From AP-15 sp035509615 (GTDB taxonomy: Bacteria; Pseudomonadota; Alphaproteobacteria; ATCC43930; CGMCC-115725), in NCBI GenBank assembly GCA_035509615.1, contig DATJLK010000098.1, positions 32,554 to 96,553 of the forward strand: a stretch of DNA of 64,000 bases, read 5' to 3'. Every line of letters starts with the position of its first letter. Position 1 is the stretch's first letter. Shown one piece after another: positions 19,056 to 28,663 of the stretch. The position numbers were made by a program, and so were the translations under genes. The notes under the pieces are model-generated. The model did no database searches and was not told the DNA's origin. It worked only from the letters and a program-made list of their open reading frames with translations.

Positions 19056-21779
19056 CTATTCGTGACGAAAGACGGCGGCGCGCCCGGCGTTGAGAAGGGT
19101 CCGGGCGTCGAGACGGCCAAAAAGCTCGATCAGCGGTGCCACGAGCCCGGTCCATCCGGTCTGATGACTGGCGCCGATGCCGGCGCCGTTGTCGCCGTGG
19201 AAATATTCGTAGAACAGCAGGTAATCGCGCCAGTGAGGATCGCTTTGAAACTTCTCGGCGCCGCCAAACACCGGCCGCCGGCCGGTCTCGTCGCGCAGGA
19301 AGATGCGGGTCAGCCGGTTGGCGATTTCGCGCGCGACCTCGAATAGGTTCATCAGCTTGCCGGAGCCGGTCGGGCACGCGATCTTGAAGTTGTCGCCGTA
19401 ATACAAGTAATATTGCATCAACGCGCGGATCAGTAGCACATTGACCGGCATCCAGATCGGTCCGCGCCAGTTGGAATTGCCGCCGAACATGCCGGTGTCC
19501 GATTCCGCCGGCAGGTAGTTCACCCGATATTCCTCGCCGTAGACCGAAAAGACGTAAGGGTGGTCGGCGTGATAACGCGACAGGGCGCGGATGCCGTAGG
19601 GGCTGAGAAACTCGTTCTCGTCGAGCATCCGGGCGAGAATGCGGCGGAGCCGGTCGGTGTTGACCAGAGCCATCATTCCGCGTTCGGCGACGCCAAATTG
19701 CCCCGGCCCGGTGGCATGAATCGACTGGAGCAGCTCCGGCATGCGGCGCAAGCGTTCTAAAAACCCCGCCGTCAATGCCGGAACCCGCTCTCGCTGCCAC
19801 CGCTCCACGACTGTGGTGGCGCAGAGCGGCAAGAGACCGACCATCGAGCGGACTTTGAGCCGGGTAGCGCTGCCGTCGGGCAGGCGGAGGACATCATAGT
19901 AGAAACCATCCTCCTCGTCCCACATGCCGTCCGGACCGATTGCGTTCATCGCGCGGGCGATCAACAGAAACTGCATGCCCACATTGGTCGCCAGTTCCTC
20001 ATAGGCTGAATCGTTGGCCGCCAGCTCGATCGCGATCTCGAGCATGTTTTGGGCATAGAGGGCGACCCATGCGGTGCCGTCGGCCTGCTCCAAATAGCCG
20101 CCGGTCGGCAGCGGCGCGCTGCGATCAAAGACGCCGATATTGTCGAGCCCGAGAAACCCGCCCTCGTAGAGGTTCCGGCCGTCGCGGTCTTTACGGTTCA
20201 CCCACCAGCCGAAATTCGCACTCAGCTTGCCAAACACGCGCTTCAGGAAATCGAGATCGGTCTTGCCCCGCAGCGCCTGCTCCACGCGGTAGAGAAAGAT
20301 CGTGGCCCAACCATGCACCGGCGGGTTGACGTCGCTGAAGTTCCATTCATAGGCCGGGATCTGTCCGGTCGGATGCAGGTACAGCCCGAGAAGAAGCAGG
20401 TCGAGCTGCTGCTTGGCGAAATCGACATCGACAGTGGCCAAAGCCAGCGTGTGAAAAGCAAGGTCCCACGCCGCGAACCAGGGATATTCCCACTTGTCCG
20501 GCATCGAGATGACATGCTCACTGAGCATGTGGAACCACTCGCTGTTGCGTATCTGGCGGGTTGGCCGCATCGGCTCGACACCGTGTTCCAGCAGCCATTT
20601 ATCGACATCGTAGAAAAAGAACTGCTTGCTCCACAGCATCCCGGCCAAGGCTTGCCGCATTACATTGGCGGCATCCTCGCCCACCCCGTTGGGTGTGATC
20701 GCGCGATAGAAGTCATCGGCCTCGTCTCGGCGCATCTCGATGATTTGTGCGAAACGCGCGCCGAACGGCTCCCCAGTCCCGGCTGCGGCATTGCTCAGCC
20801 GCAATCTGACGACAGCGGTTGCACCGGCGCCGACGCTTAATCGGTAATGCGCAGCGGCTTTGGTGCCGGTGTGGTTCGGGTTGACCGCATTGTGCCGGCC
20901 GGCCACTACATAGTCGTTGATCCCGTCCTTGACGTAGGACGTCGGATTGGCGGTGCCGAAGAGACGCTCGTTGTTGGTCTCGTTTTCGGTGAACAGCAGA
21001 TGCGCATCCCCCTCGCAATGCAGCAAGTAGCCGCCGAGCGTCGGGTGCGAGGCGGCAATCGCGCTGCCGCCGTTTTCACCGGCTGTCGCCCGAAGCGACG
21101 GTTTCGGTTCGCCCGGCCACCATGTCCAGCGATTGCGGAACCACAAGGTCGGCAGCACGTGCACCAGGCTTTCGTCCGGGCCGCGATTACTCATGCTGAT
21201 CTGGATCAGCAGGTCGGTGGGTGTTGCCTTCGCGTATTCGACCAACACATCGAAATACCGGTCTTCGGTGAAAATGCCGGTATCAAGCAGCTCGTATTCG
21301 GGGTCCAACCGACCCCGATGTCTGTTCATTTCTATCAGGTTGCGGTAAGGGTATTCCGTCTGCGGATATTTATATAGATATTTCATGTATGAATGAGTCG
21401 GCGTGCTATCGAGGTAGAAATAATACTCCTTGACGTCTTCGCCGTGATTGGCTTCGCTGTTGGTCAGGCCGTACATCCGTTCTTTGAGGATCGGGTCTTT
21501 GCCATTCCACAGTGCGAGTGCAAAACACAGCAGCTGATGGTCGTCGCTGATACCGCCGAGACCGTCCTCGCCCCAGTGATAAGCACGCGAACGGGCCTGG
21601 TCGTGGCTGAAATAATCCCAGGCATTGCCATCCTCGCTGTAATCCTCACGGACGGTCCCCCATTGCCGCTCGCTGAGGTATGGCCCCCACTGCCGCCACG
21701 GCACCTGCCGCTCCCGCGCCTCGTCCAGCCGCAATGCCTCGGCCGTTCTGGCCGGTGCGGTCGTCGGGTTATGGGCCAT
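19056..21779 (-). CDS. GH63-like glucosidase (MGH1-type glycoside hydrolase)
   Basis: 907 residues, matching the roughly 880-900-residue bacterial proteins annotated as glucosidase in family GH63 with an (alpha/alpha)6 barrel. Seen: an N-terminal beta-rich region beginning WRQWGPYLSERQWGTVREDYS, a middle segment with PWFAAWDLAFHTLA and YEWNFSDVNPPVHGW, and the conserved NSNWRGPIWMPVN near residue 760. No signal peptide, so probably cytoplasmic. The ATG at 21779 has GGGAG upstream. Likely role: hydrolysis of an alpha-linked glucoside or a compatible-solute glycoside. It heads a three-gene run with the SDR and membrane-protein genes. Confidence 0.88.
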   Translation of the reverse strand: MAHNPTTAPARTAEALRLDEARERQVPWRQWGPYLSERQWGTVREDYSEDGNAWDYFSHDQARSRAYHWGEDGLGGISDDHQLLCFALALWNGKDPILKERMYGLTNSEANHGEDVKEYYFYLDSTPTHSYMKYLYKYPQTEYPYRNLIEMNRHRGRLDPEYELLDTGIFTEDRYFDVLVEYAKATPTDLLIQISMSNRGPDESLVHVLPTLWFRNRWTWWPGEPKPSLRATAGENGGSAIAASHPTLGGYLLHCEGDAHLLFTENETNNERLFGTANPTSYVKDGINDYVVAGRHNAVNPNHTGTKAAAHYRLSVGAGATAVVRLRLSNAAAGTGEPFGARFAQIIEMRRDEADDFYRAITPNGVGEDAANVMRQALAGMLWSKQFFFYDVDKWLLEHGVEPMRPTRQIRNSEWFHMLSEHVISMPDKWEYPWFAAWDLAFHTLALATVDVDFAKQQLDLLLLGLYLHPTGQIPAYEWNFSDVNPPVHGWATIFLYRVEQALRGKTDLDFLKRVFGKLSANFGWWVNRKDRDGRNLYEGGFLGLDNIGVFDRSAPLPTGGYLEQADGTAWVALYAQNMLEIAIELAANDSAYEELATNVGMQFLLIARAMNAIGPDGMWDEEDGFYYDVLRLPDGSATRLKVRSMVGLLPLCATTVVERWQRERVPALTAGFLERLRRMPELLQSIHATGPGQFGVAERGMMALVNTDRLRRILARMLDENEFLSPYGIRALSRYHADHPYVFSVYGEEYRVNYLPAESDTGMFGGNSNWRGPIWMPVNVLLIRALMQYYLYYGDNFKIACPTGSGKLMNLFEVAREIANRLTRIFLRDETGRRPVFGGAEKFQSDPHWRDYLLFYEYFHGDNGAGIGASHQTGWTGLVAPLIELFGRLDARTLLNAGRAAVFRHE

Positions 21780-22161
21780 GGCTAGCTCCCGTTTCAGCTG
21801 TTACATCGATCGATGCCGGTGGCCACCCGACCCCCCGAAAGATCGTCGGATCTGATCGCGATGGACCGCCCACTGTCGGACATCGTCACTTGATAGTTCT
21901 TGGGTTGGCGAGCAACGTCAACAACTGAGGCCGGATCCGGTTTGCCGTTTTTCTTTAAATTTTGATGTAAGCGGGCGAGCAAGCACCGCCGATAGTGGCG
22001 ATCTCGCATTGATCAGGCAAATCGCGGCCGAGTGCGTCCGCTTCCTGATTGACCCCGGCGCGTTCGCGACAGCTGGGAGTGCATCGGGGCGCATCGACGA
22101 TGGGACAGCAGGGATCACGTCGGGCTAGAAAACGCAGAACCTGCTGCAGCGAGAGAGAAAC
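21780..22161. other. Divergent intergenic region
   Basis: About 380 bases between the glucosidase gene (leftward) and the outer-membrane-like gene (rightward), so it should hold two promoters. Short open frames on the minus strand are not convincing proteins. Confidence 0.4.
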
Positions 22162-23109
22162 ATGCAATGCTTGTCGAAATCGAGGGTTTCAAGTCTAGCC
22201 GCAGCGGCCGGCTTGCTGGTAGCGTTTTACGCGGAAGTCACGATCGCGCAGCAATATCCGGGTTCGAGCGGTCCGGTTGTCACCGCCCCGCCGCCTGCCA
22301 CAGCCCCGGCGCCACGCCTGGCGCCGCCATCCACCCCGACATATCCGCTGCCGGCCGCGGCAGCGCCGGTGCTGGTGTCACCACCCGCGCCGCCGCCGGG
22401 GATGCCGAGCTTTCTCAGCGGATTGCAGGTGATCGCCTACCCCTATTTGTGGCTGGCCGGGCTCAATATGGCGATAGAAACGCCGCTCGCCCGCGCGCCG
22501 CAGGTCAATATCAGCGCTGGCGCCGGCACGATCCTCAGTAACATCAGCTACATGCCGTTTATGGGCTCGGCCGAACTGCGTTACGGGCCGTTCGGCGTGC
22601 TGGCCGACGGGCTGCACGTGCCGCTCGTCGTGCCGATCACGACCCGCAACATATTCTTTAGGGGCGGCAGCAGCGCGGTCGGGCTGAGCGTCGCGACCGG
22701 CGACGCGTTCTATCGTCTGCTCGATCAGCCGGGGCAGACGGTCGATGCCGGTCTCGGTTTCCGGTTTTGGGATGCTTCGAGCGTAACGACACTGTACGGC
22801 CGGTTTCTGGTGCCGACGCTACAGGTCAGCGATTCGGGCAGTTGGACCGATCCGTTGATCGCGGCGCGGTATCATCGGGATCTTGCCGACGGGTTCGGAC
22901 TGACGGCCTATGGCGATGTCGGCGGGTTCGGGATCGCAGCCCACTCCGATTGGGAGATCACCGGCCTGCTCGATTATGTCTGGAACCCCCAATTAACGTT
23001 CCAAGTCGGCTATCGCAGCCTGAACCTCGCCTACTCGGCCGCGAGCAGACCGCTCGGTTTTAACGTCCACCTGAAAGGGCCGCTGCTCGGTTTGACGTTG
23101 CGCTTCTGA
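22162..23109 (+). CDS. Outer-membrane beta-barrel-like protein
   Basis: 315 residues. Signal peptide (SSLAAAAGLLVAFYAEVTIA, cleavage near AQQ), then a Pro/Ala-rich spacer of about 55 residues, then a region of alternating hydrophobic strands and turns ending in LLGLTLRF. A C-terminal aromatic residue is the usual barrel-assembly signal. Motifs such as LRYGPFGVLADGLHV and DVGGFGIAAHSDWEITGLLDY resemble small barrel proteins of unknown function found in alphaproteobacteria. The ribosome site (GAGAGAG) is weak. Location is inferred; the function is unknown. Confidence 0.75.
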   Translation: MQCLSKSRVSSLAAAAGLLVAFYAEVTIAQQYPGSSGPVVTAPPPATAPAPRLAPPSTPTYPLPAAAAPVLVSPPAPPPGMPSFLSGLQVIAYPYLWLAGLNMAIETPLARAPQVNISAGAGTILSNISYMPFMGSAELRYGPFGVLADGLHVPLVVPITTRNIFFRGGSSAVGLSVATGDAFYRLLDQPGQTVDAGLGFRFWDASSVTTLYGRFLVPTLQVSDSGSWTDPLIAARYHRDLADGFGLTAYGDVGGFGIAAHSDWEITGLLDYVWNPQLTFQVGYRSLNLAYSAASRPLGFNVHLKGPLLGLTLRF

Positions 23110-23240
23110 CGCGGCCATCAGCCCGCCTTCGCGGGGCGACGGAGGCGGGACGGGTACCATATCTCCGGATCATATCACCAGGAGAACACGAGCCGGATGG
23201 ATCATGGCGCCGTGCGCAGGCTTCGGTTACGAAAACGATA

Positions 23241-24221
23241 TCAAACGAAACTGACCACCGCGTGCGGGATGTAAGGTTCCTCAAGCGCAGCGATCTCCTC
23301 GGGGGTCAATTTCACGGCAACCGCTGCAAGCGCATCGTCGAGGTGGTGGAGCTTGGTGGCGCCGACGATGGGTGCGGTGATTGCCGGCTTTGCCAGCAGC
23401 CAGGCGAGCGCTACCTGGGCCCGCGCTATGCCGCGGGCACCGGCGACTTCGGCCACGCGATCGACAACCTTTTTGTCGGCCTCCTGTGACCGGGCGAACA
23501 GGCGGGTGATCGCCGCATCGGTCTCGGTGCGCATGCTGGTGTAATCCCAGTCGCGGCTCAATAGGCCGCGCGCCTGCGGGCTCCAGGGGATGACGCCGAT
23601 GCCCTCGGCTTCGCACAGCGGCAGCATTTCGCGCTCCTCCTCGCGATAGAGCAGGTTGACGAGGTTCTGCATGCTGACAAAGCGCGTCCAGCCGTGGCGT
23701 TCGGCGATCCCGAGGGCGCGGGCGAACTGCCAGGCGTGCATCGACGAGGCGCCGATATACCGCGCCTTGCCGGACTTGACGACGTCGTGCAGCGCTTCAA
23801 GCGTCTCCTCGATCGGCGTGTCACGGTCGAAACGGTGGATCTGATAGAGGTCGACATAATCCATGCCGAGCCGACACAGGCTGTTGTCGATCTCGGCGAA
23901 GATCGCTTTGCGTGACAGGCCGGCGCCATTGGGCCCCGGACGCATCCGGCCATAGACTTTGGTGGCAATGACGACCTCGTCGCGGTGAGCGAAATCCTTG
24001 ATCGCGCGGCCGAGGATTTCTTCGCTGTTGCCGAGCGAATAGCGGTTGGCGGTATCGAAAAAGTTGATGCCGGCTTCGAGCGCTTTTTTGATGAATGGCC
24101 GACTCTCCTCTTCGGGAAGGCTCCACTCATGATTGCCTCGATTGCCGCCGCCATAGCTCATGCAGCCAAGGCAGATGCGCGAGACCTCGAGGCCGGTGCG
24201 GCCGAGCTTCCTGTATTCCAT
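23241..24221 (-). CDS. Aldo/keto reductase
   Basis: 326 residues, a complete (beta/alpha)8 NADPH-dependent oxidoreductase. Seen: MEYRKLGRTGLEVSRICLG, tetrad residues in FFDTANRYSLGNSEE (Asp, Tyr), IATKVYG (Lys) and YQIHRFD (His), and the NADP-binding end VALAWLLAKPAITAPIVGATK. The start has AAAGGAACAAGAG upstream. It lies 37 bases after the SDR gene, which follows an aldehyde dehydrogenase gene, so the three probably form an operon for alcohol/aldehyde/ketone interconversion. It resembles the YajO/Tas-like group; the substrate is unknown. Confidence 0.92.
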   Translation of the reverse strand: MEYRKLGRTGLEVSRICLGCMSYGGGNRGNHEWSLPEEESRPFIKKALEAGINFFDTANRYSLGNSEEILGRAIKDFAHRDEVVIATKVYGRMRPGPNGAGLSRKAIFAEIDNSLCRLGMDYVDLYQIHRFDRDTPIEETLEALHDVVKSGKARYIGASSMHAWQFARALGIAERHGWTRFVSMQNLVNLLYREEEREMLPLCEAEGIGVIPWSPQARGLLSRDWDYTSMRTETDAAITRLFARSQEADKKVVDRVAEVAGARGIARAQVALAWLLAKPAITAPIVGATKLHHLDDALAAVAVKLTPEEIAALEEPYIPHAVVSFV

Positions 24222-24258
24222 CTCTTGTTCCTTTATGTGCGGGCTGCGAGCAGGCGGT

Positions 24259-25110
24259 TCAGCGCCGAAACGGCGCGTCGAGGGTCAGAAACCCGGCAAA
24301 TTCGTCCTGGTAATCCGGGTGCCAGCGCGACAATGCCGGACGGTTGTGGATGATGTCCTCGGCCGCCCAGAGGATGCGCCGGTTGTCGATGTCGCGGGTC
24401 ACGTCGTTGTCGGGACAGATGATGTAGAAATCGCCGGCCGACATTGCCGCCACCATGAAATCGACAACCTGTTCCGGCGTCCAGGAGCCGGGCGGTTTCT
24501 CGGTGCGGCCGCGGGCGGTCATGCCGGTAAAGGTCGAGCCCGGCACCAGCAGATGCGCGCTGACCATGCAGCCCGCGATGTTGCGCAATGAATGCGCCAG
24601 CCCTTCCGTCAGCACCTTCACCCCGGCCTTGGTTACATTGTAGGCGGTGTTGCCTGGCGGGCAGGTGATTCCCTGCTTGGAGCCGGTATTGATGATGGCG
24701 GCGGGCGTGCCCTGGTCGATCATCGCCGGGGTGAAGGCGTGGACGCCGTTGATCACGCCCCACAGATTGACCCCGAGCACCCGTAGCCAGCCGTCATAAT
24801 CGTCCCACGGACCGCCGCCTGCCGAGACGCCGGCGTTGTTCATCAACACCGCGATCTCGCCGAAATCGGCATAGACCCGTTCCTTGAGGCGGTGGACCTC
24901 CTCGATCTTGCTGACATCGGTCGGCACCGTGACGATGGTGGCGCCCGGCAGCTGCTCTGTCGCCCGGTCGAGCGCCTGCTGGTGCAGATCGGCGAGGCAA
25001 ATCTTCATGCCAATGGCCGCGAAGCGCTTTGCCGCCGCAAGGCCGATCCCGCTGGCGCCCCCGGTGATGACCGCGGCGCGCCCGGCCGCCAATGCCGGAT
25101 GTTGAGGCAT
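24259..25110 (-). CDS. Short-chain dehydrogenase/reductase
   Basis: 283 residues. TGGASGIG near residue 16, NNAGVSAGG near 90, a Ser in INTGSKQG, and YNVTK in place of the usual YxxxK. The C-terminal extension after residue 230 (DFYIICPDNDVTRDIDNRRILW) is typical of bacterial SDRs annotated as general oxidoreductases. AGGAGGG precedes the ATG at 25110. Only 11 bases separate it from the aldehyde dehydrogenase upstream, indicating cotranscription. Substrate unknown. Confidence 0.9.
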   Translation of the reverse strand: MPQHPALAAGRAAVITGGASGIGLAAAKRFAAIGMKICLADLHQQALDRATEQLPGATIVTVPTDVSKIEEVHRLKERVYADFGEIAVLMNNAGVSAGGGPWDDYDGWLRVLGVNLWGVINGVHAFTPAMIDQGTPAAIINTGSKQGITCPPGNTAYNVTKAGVKVLTEGLAHSLRNIAGCMVSAHLLVPGSTFTGMTARGRTEKPPGSWTPEQVVDFMVAAMSAGDFYIICPDNDVTRDIDNRRILWAAEDIIHNRPALSRWHPDYQDEFAGFLTLDAPFRR

Positions 25111-25121
25111 CGGAAGCCCTC

Positions 25122-26627
25122 CTACCGGCGCTGCGGGGTGTTGAGGTTGACGGTTACGTTTTTGCGCTGGGTAAAGCTGTCGAGCATCCCCTCAAGCGAG
25201 AACTCGCGGCCGATGCCGCTCTCCTTGTAACCGCCATAGGAATGGCCCGGTTGCTGGCCAAGCCCCTGATTGACCTGCACCCAGCCCGATTCGATCGCAT
25301 GCGCCGTCCGCAGTCCGCTGCCGATGTCGTGGGTCCAGACATAGGCGGCGAGACCATAATGGCTGTCATTGGCCATGCGGATCGCGTCGGCCTCGTCGCG
25401 CCACGGGATCGCCACCAGCACCGGGCCGAAGATTTCCTCCCGCGCCAGCCGCCAGTCGTTCGAGGCGTCGGCGAATACGGTCGGGATGGCGAAATATCCT
25501 TCGCTGAGCGGGCCCTCTTTCGGCGGCAGACCACCAAACACCAGCCGCGCATCCCGCCGCTTCAGCCCGTCCTCGACATAGCCGCACACCTTGGTGAACT
25601 GCTTATCGTTGATGATGCTGCCGATATCGGTTGCTTCGTCGAGTGGGTCGCCGAGCTTCAGCGTCGTCGTCTTGGCCCGCAATTTGTCAAGAAAGCTGTC
25701 GAAGATGTCGGCATGCAGGAACAGGCGCGAGCCGGCGGTGCAGGACTGGCTCTGCCGCGTAAAACGCATGCCGGCGATGACGCCGTCGACGACCCAATCC
25801 TCGTCGGCATCGGGATAGACGATCGCCGGGCTCTTGCCGCCCAGCTCCAGCGACACCGGGACGATCCGGTCGGCCGCGGCTCGCATGATCAGCTTGCCGA
25901 CCTCGGTCGACCCGGTAAAGGACAGTTTGCGGACCAGCGGGTGTTGCGCCAACGGGCCACCACATTCCTCACCCAGGCCGGTCAGCACGTTCAGCACGCC
26001 CGCCGGCAGGAATTGCTGACAGATCTCGGCCATCATCAGGACGCCGAGCGGCGCATCCTCCGCCGCCTTTAGCACCAAAGTGTTGCCGGCGCACAAGGCT
26101 GGCGCGATCTTCAACGCGCCCAACAGCACCGGCGCATTCCACGGAATGATCGCACCGACAACGCCGATCGGCTCCCGCCGGGTGTAGCTCAGCACCTGCT
26201 CGCTGAGCGGGATCGTCTCGCCCTTCAGCTCGCCGGCAAGGCCGCCGAAATAGCGAAAGATGTCAGCGGCAAGTCGCGCCTCGGCGCGCGCCTGGGTGCG
26301 CAGCGCGTTGCCGGTTTCAAGCGCAATCGTCCGCGCCATCGCCTCGGTCTCGGTCTCCATCTTGTCGGCGATGCGCAACAGGAGCCGGCCGCGGTCGCGC
26401 GGCGCGAGTTTGCTCCAGGCCGGGAATGCACGGGCGGCGGCTTTGACCGCGCGGTCGACGTCGGCCGCATCACCGCGCGGGACCGTCGCGATCGGCTGCC
26501 GCTTTGCCGGGTTTTCGACGGTCAGAAACGCGCCGCAGAGGCTGTCTGCCGAGGAGCCGTCGATCAGCATGCGCACATGACGGAGGTCGGCTTTGGTTTG
26601 TTGGCGGATATCTTCGGTGATCGACAT
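25122..26627 (-). CDS. NAD(P)-dependent aldehyde dehydrogenase
   Basis: 501 residues, full family length. Oxidises an aldehyde to the acid in the cytoplasm. Seen: cofactor segment IIPWNAPVLLGALKIAPAL, SFTGSTEVG, catalytic Glu in LELGGKSP, nucleophile Cys296 in RQSQSCTAG, and the late EEIFGPV motif. Active-site context RFTRQSQSC rather than the common NxGQxC, with a long-chain or aromatic aldehyde feel, but the substrate is not deducible. First gene of the apparent ALDH-SDR-AKR operon; its promoter should lie in the 368-base gap upstream. Confidence 0.93.
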   Translation of the reverse strand: MSITEDIRQQTKADLRHVRMLIDGSSADSLCGAFLTVENPAKRQPIATVPRGDAADVDRAVKAAARAFPAWSKLAPRDRGRLLLRIADKMETETEAMARTIALETGNALRTQARAEARLAADIFRYFGGLAGELKGETIPLSEQVLSYTRREPIGVVGAIIPWNAPVLLGALKIAPALCAGNTLVLKAAEDAPLGVLMMAEICQQFLPAGVLNVLTGLGEECGGPLAQHPLVRKLSFTGSTEVGKLIMRAAADRIVPVSLELGGKSPAIVYPDADEDWVVDGVIAGMRFTRQSQSCTAGSRLFLHADIFDSFLDKLRAKTTTLKLGDPLDEATDIGSIINDKQFTKVCGYVEDGLKRRDARLVFGGLPPKEGPLSEGYFAIPTVFADASNDWRLAREEIFGPVLVAIPWRDEADAIRMANDSHYGLAAYVWTHDIGSGLRTAHAIESGWVQVNQGLGQQPGHSYGGYKESGIGREFSLEGMLDSFTQRKNVTVNLNTPQRR

Positions 26628-26995
26628 GGGGGTGCCCTTTCGCTGAGCTTTATCGATGGCGGCTATGGCGCCGCTCCTCTATATAAGGCCGCTTCCCCTA
26701 TATCTGTTTAAATATAGCGTTACCGAGGTGGCGGGCGTTAAGCAAGCCTCGGCGTCCACTCCGCAAGCGAGGAGAAGCGGAGGACATGCTCGAACGCAAC
26801 GCGCAGCCGCATCATGCGACGACGTTTCCCGGGCGCGCCTAACCTAAAATGCTGATCGCGCCAACGATCGAGGGGAAACGGGGCGCAGCATTGGCCCCGG
26901 CGCCCGCATCTGCCGGACTTGTTGCTGTGGCATGAACGGGTTCGATCGCCGCGAGTTCAAAACATCGCGGATGCCGCCGCCAACCAGCCCATTTC
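26628..26995. other. Intergenic region with AT-rich promoter-like stretch
   Basis: Between the aldehyde dehydrogenase gene and the end of the epimerase gene. Bases about 26690-26725 are unusually AT-rich for this genome (TATATAAGG, then TTTAAATATAG) and are the best candidate for the leftward operon promoter. No gene seen. Confidence 0.4.
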
Positions 26996-28195
26996 TTAAT
27001 TTGCGATCTCGAAGATGGTTGTCGTCGCGTAGGTCTGACCAGGCTTCAACACTGTTGATGGAAAGTTCGCCTGGTTTGGCGAATTAGGATAATGCTGGGT
27101 CTCCAAGGCGAGCCCGTCACTTTGACGGTAGGCGCGATCGCTACTCCCGTACTGCGACGCATCAAGCGAATTCCCGCTGTAGAACTGAATGCCGGGCTGA
27201 TCGGTCCATACTCGCAGCGTGCGCCCCGAATCCGGCTCGCTAACGATTGCCGCCAGGGTTAACTGATTGGGATGTCGAGGCGGGGTCACGACCCAATTGA
27301 GGTCGAAGCCGTCGCCGTAGGCGATCTGCGGATCATTCGACCGGATATCCTCGGAGACGGTCTTCGCACGCCGAAAGTCGAACACCGTTCCTGCCACCGG
27401 CTCGATGGTCCCGTTGGGGATCTGGCTATCATTGACCGGGGTAAAGCTGTTGGCATTGAGCGTCACCAAATGACCGTAGATCGTGCCGGTGCCCTCGCCT
27501 CTTAGATTCCAATACGAATGATTCGTCAGGTTGACGACCGTATCGGCATCTGTCGTGGCCTTGTACGCGATAACGATCTGGTTCCGATTGTTTACGGTAT
27601 AAGTGACGTAAGTATCGAGATTGCCCGGAAAACCGTATACTGCATCGGCAGGGCAGTTTGGGTTCGGCGCGGCACCGGTCCAGCCGTCGCCTGCCGGACT
27701 TAGATAGTGGAGTTCGATGCCGACGCCACTCGCGTTATTAATGACCTTTGTGGCCGTCCAGACTTTTGTGTCGAACCCTTTGAAACCGCCGTGCAGAGTA
27801 TTCGGGCCATTGTTGGGGTCAAGACAATAAGCGACCCCGTCCAATGTAAATACGCCGTTGGCGATGCGATTGGCGTATCGCCCAATAATTGCTCCGAAAT
27901 GCGGCCCCGGGCTGTTCAAGGTCACATAATCGTTGAGGTTACTAAAGCCCAAAACGATATTGGGAATGTCTTGTCTCTGATTGCGTATCGAGGTGATGAT
28001 GCCGCCATAGGTGATGATCTTCACCTCCAACCCATGAGCATTTGTCAGGGTATATTGGTAGACCGGTGAGCCCGATGTCGTGCCGTACAGGGTTTTAACG
28101 ATCGAACCGGCGGCATGCGCCGGCGCTGACAAGATCAACGTCACCAATGCTACTGAAGGAACAACGAGCGTTATAAGCCGATCCAGCAGGTTCAT
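26996..28195 (-). CDS. Exported aldose 1-epimerase (GalM family)
   Basis: 399 residues from the ATG at 28195 (GGAGGGAC about 8 bases upstream). Catalyses alpha/beta anomer interconversion of aldoses. Signal peptide: LITLVVPSVALVTLILSAPAHAAG. Family motifs: ITYGGIITS, GRYANRIANG, LHGGFKGFD, NLTNHSYWNL (His) and the late Glu in LALETQHYPN. Export to the periplasm is the unusual point relative to cytosolic GalM, although secreted forms exist in soil bacteria. Codon use looks more AT-tolerant than the flanking genes. No sugar operon adjoins it. Confidence 0.92.
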   Translation of the reverse strand: MNLLDRLITLVVPSVALVTLILSAPAHAAGSIVKTLYGTTSGSPVYQYTLTNAHGLEVKIITYGGIITSIRNQRQDIPNIVLGFSNLNDYVTLNSPGPHFGAIIGRYANRIANGVFTLDGVAYCLDPNNGPNTLHGGFKGFDTKVWTATKVINNASGVGIELHYLSPAGDGWTGAAPNPNCPADAVYGFPGNLDTYVTYTVNNRNQIVIAYKATTDADTVVNLTNHSYWNLRGEGTGTIYGHLVTLNANSFTPVNDSQIPNGTIEPVAGTVFDFRRAKTVSEDIRSNDPQIAYGDGFDLNWVVTPPRHPNQLTLAAIVSEPDSGRTLRVWTDQPGIQFYSGNSLDASQYGSSDRAYRQSDGLALETQHYPNSPNQANFPSTVLKPGQTYATTTIFEIAN

Positions 28196-28210
28196 GACTG
28201 TCCCTCCCAT

Positions 28211-28663
28211 TGATTTTCCTCAATGATGATTCCTACCGGTCATCCCCTTGTCACCACTGCGGCAGCGGGCTCCCGTGTCTACCCGGCGTGACCTGCCTCC
28301 TGGCATAAACCAGAGGCGGCAAGCGGTCCGCCTCGATGCCGCAACGCCATCGTCCATCATGGACGGCCCGACCTCGGTATCAAGCTTGGTGGCGAGCCTT
28401 TCACGGTCGCCGCACTCGCCGTCAAGATACGAGATCTACTCGACAAGCCGTAACCGCACCAGGACACGAAAGGCTTTCCGATGTCGGAAGTTTACACGGG
28501 CGGAAGTTTACACGGGCGGAAGCTTACGCGGGCGGTCCGGCAGGGTATCAGCGACGCACGCCAGCCTCTCTGACCAGCCCCGTGGACGGGTCGACAGGCG
28601 CCGAGCCATTTTTGGCAACAGCGCCCGCTTTCGACCCGCTCCCTCGGAGCCACTCGTTACATT
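28211..28663. other. Intergenic region with degraded coding-like sequence
   Basis: About 450 bases without a supported gene. A stretch near 28370-28450 reads in one frame as a protein-like fragment (FTVAALAVKIRDLLDKP, then stop) and could be a relic, but I could not assign it. A 16-bp tandem repeat lies inside. Confidence 0.35.
28485..28532. repeat. Three tandem copies of a 16-bp unit
   Basis: CGGAAGTTTACACGGG at 28485-28500 and 28501-28516, with a third copy at 28517-28532 differing at two positions (CGGAAGCTTACGCGGG). Intergenic. Confidence 0.9.

Noticed and set aside
23122..23149. Hairpin CCCGCCT...AGGCGGG after the outer-membrane-like gene as a terminator
   Set aside because: The stem is only 7 bp with a 14-base loop and is not followed by a T-run on the plus strand.
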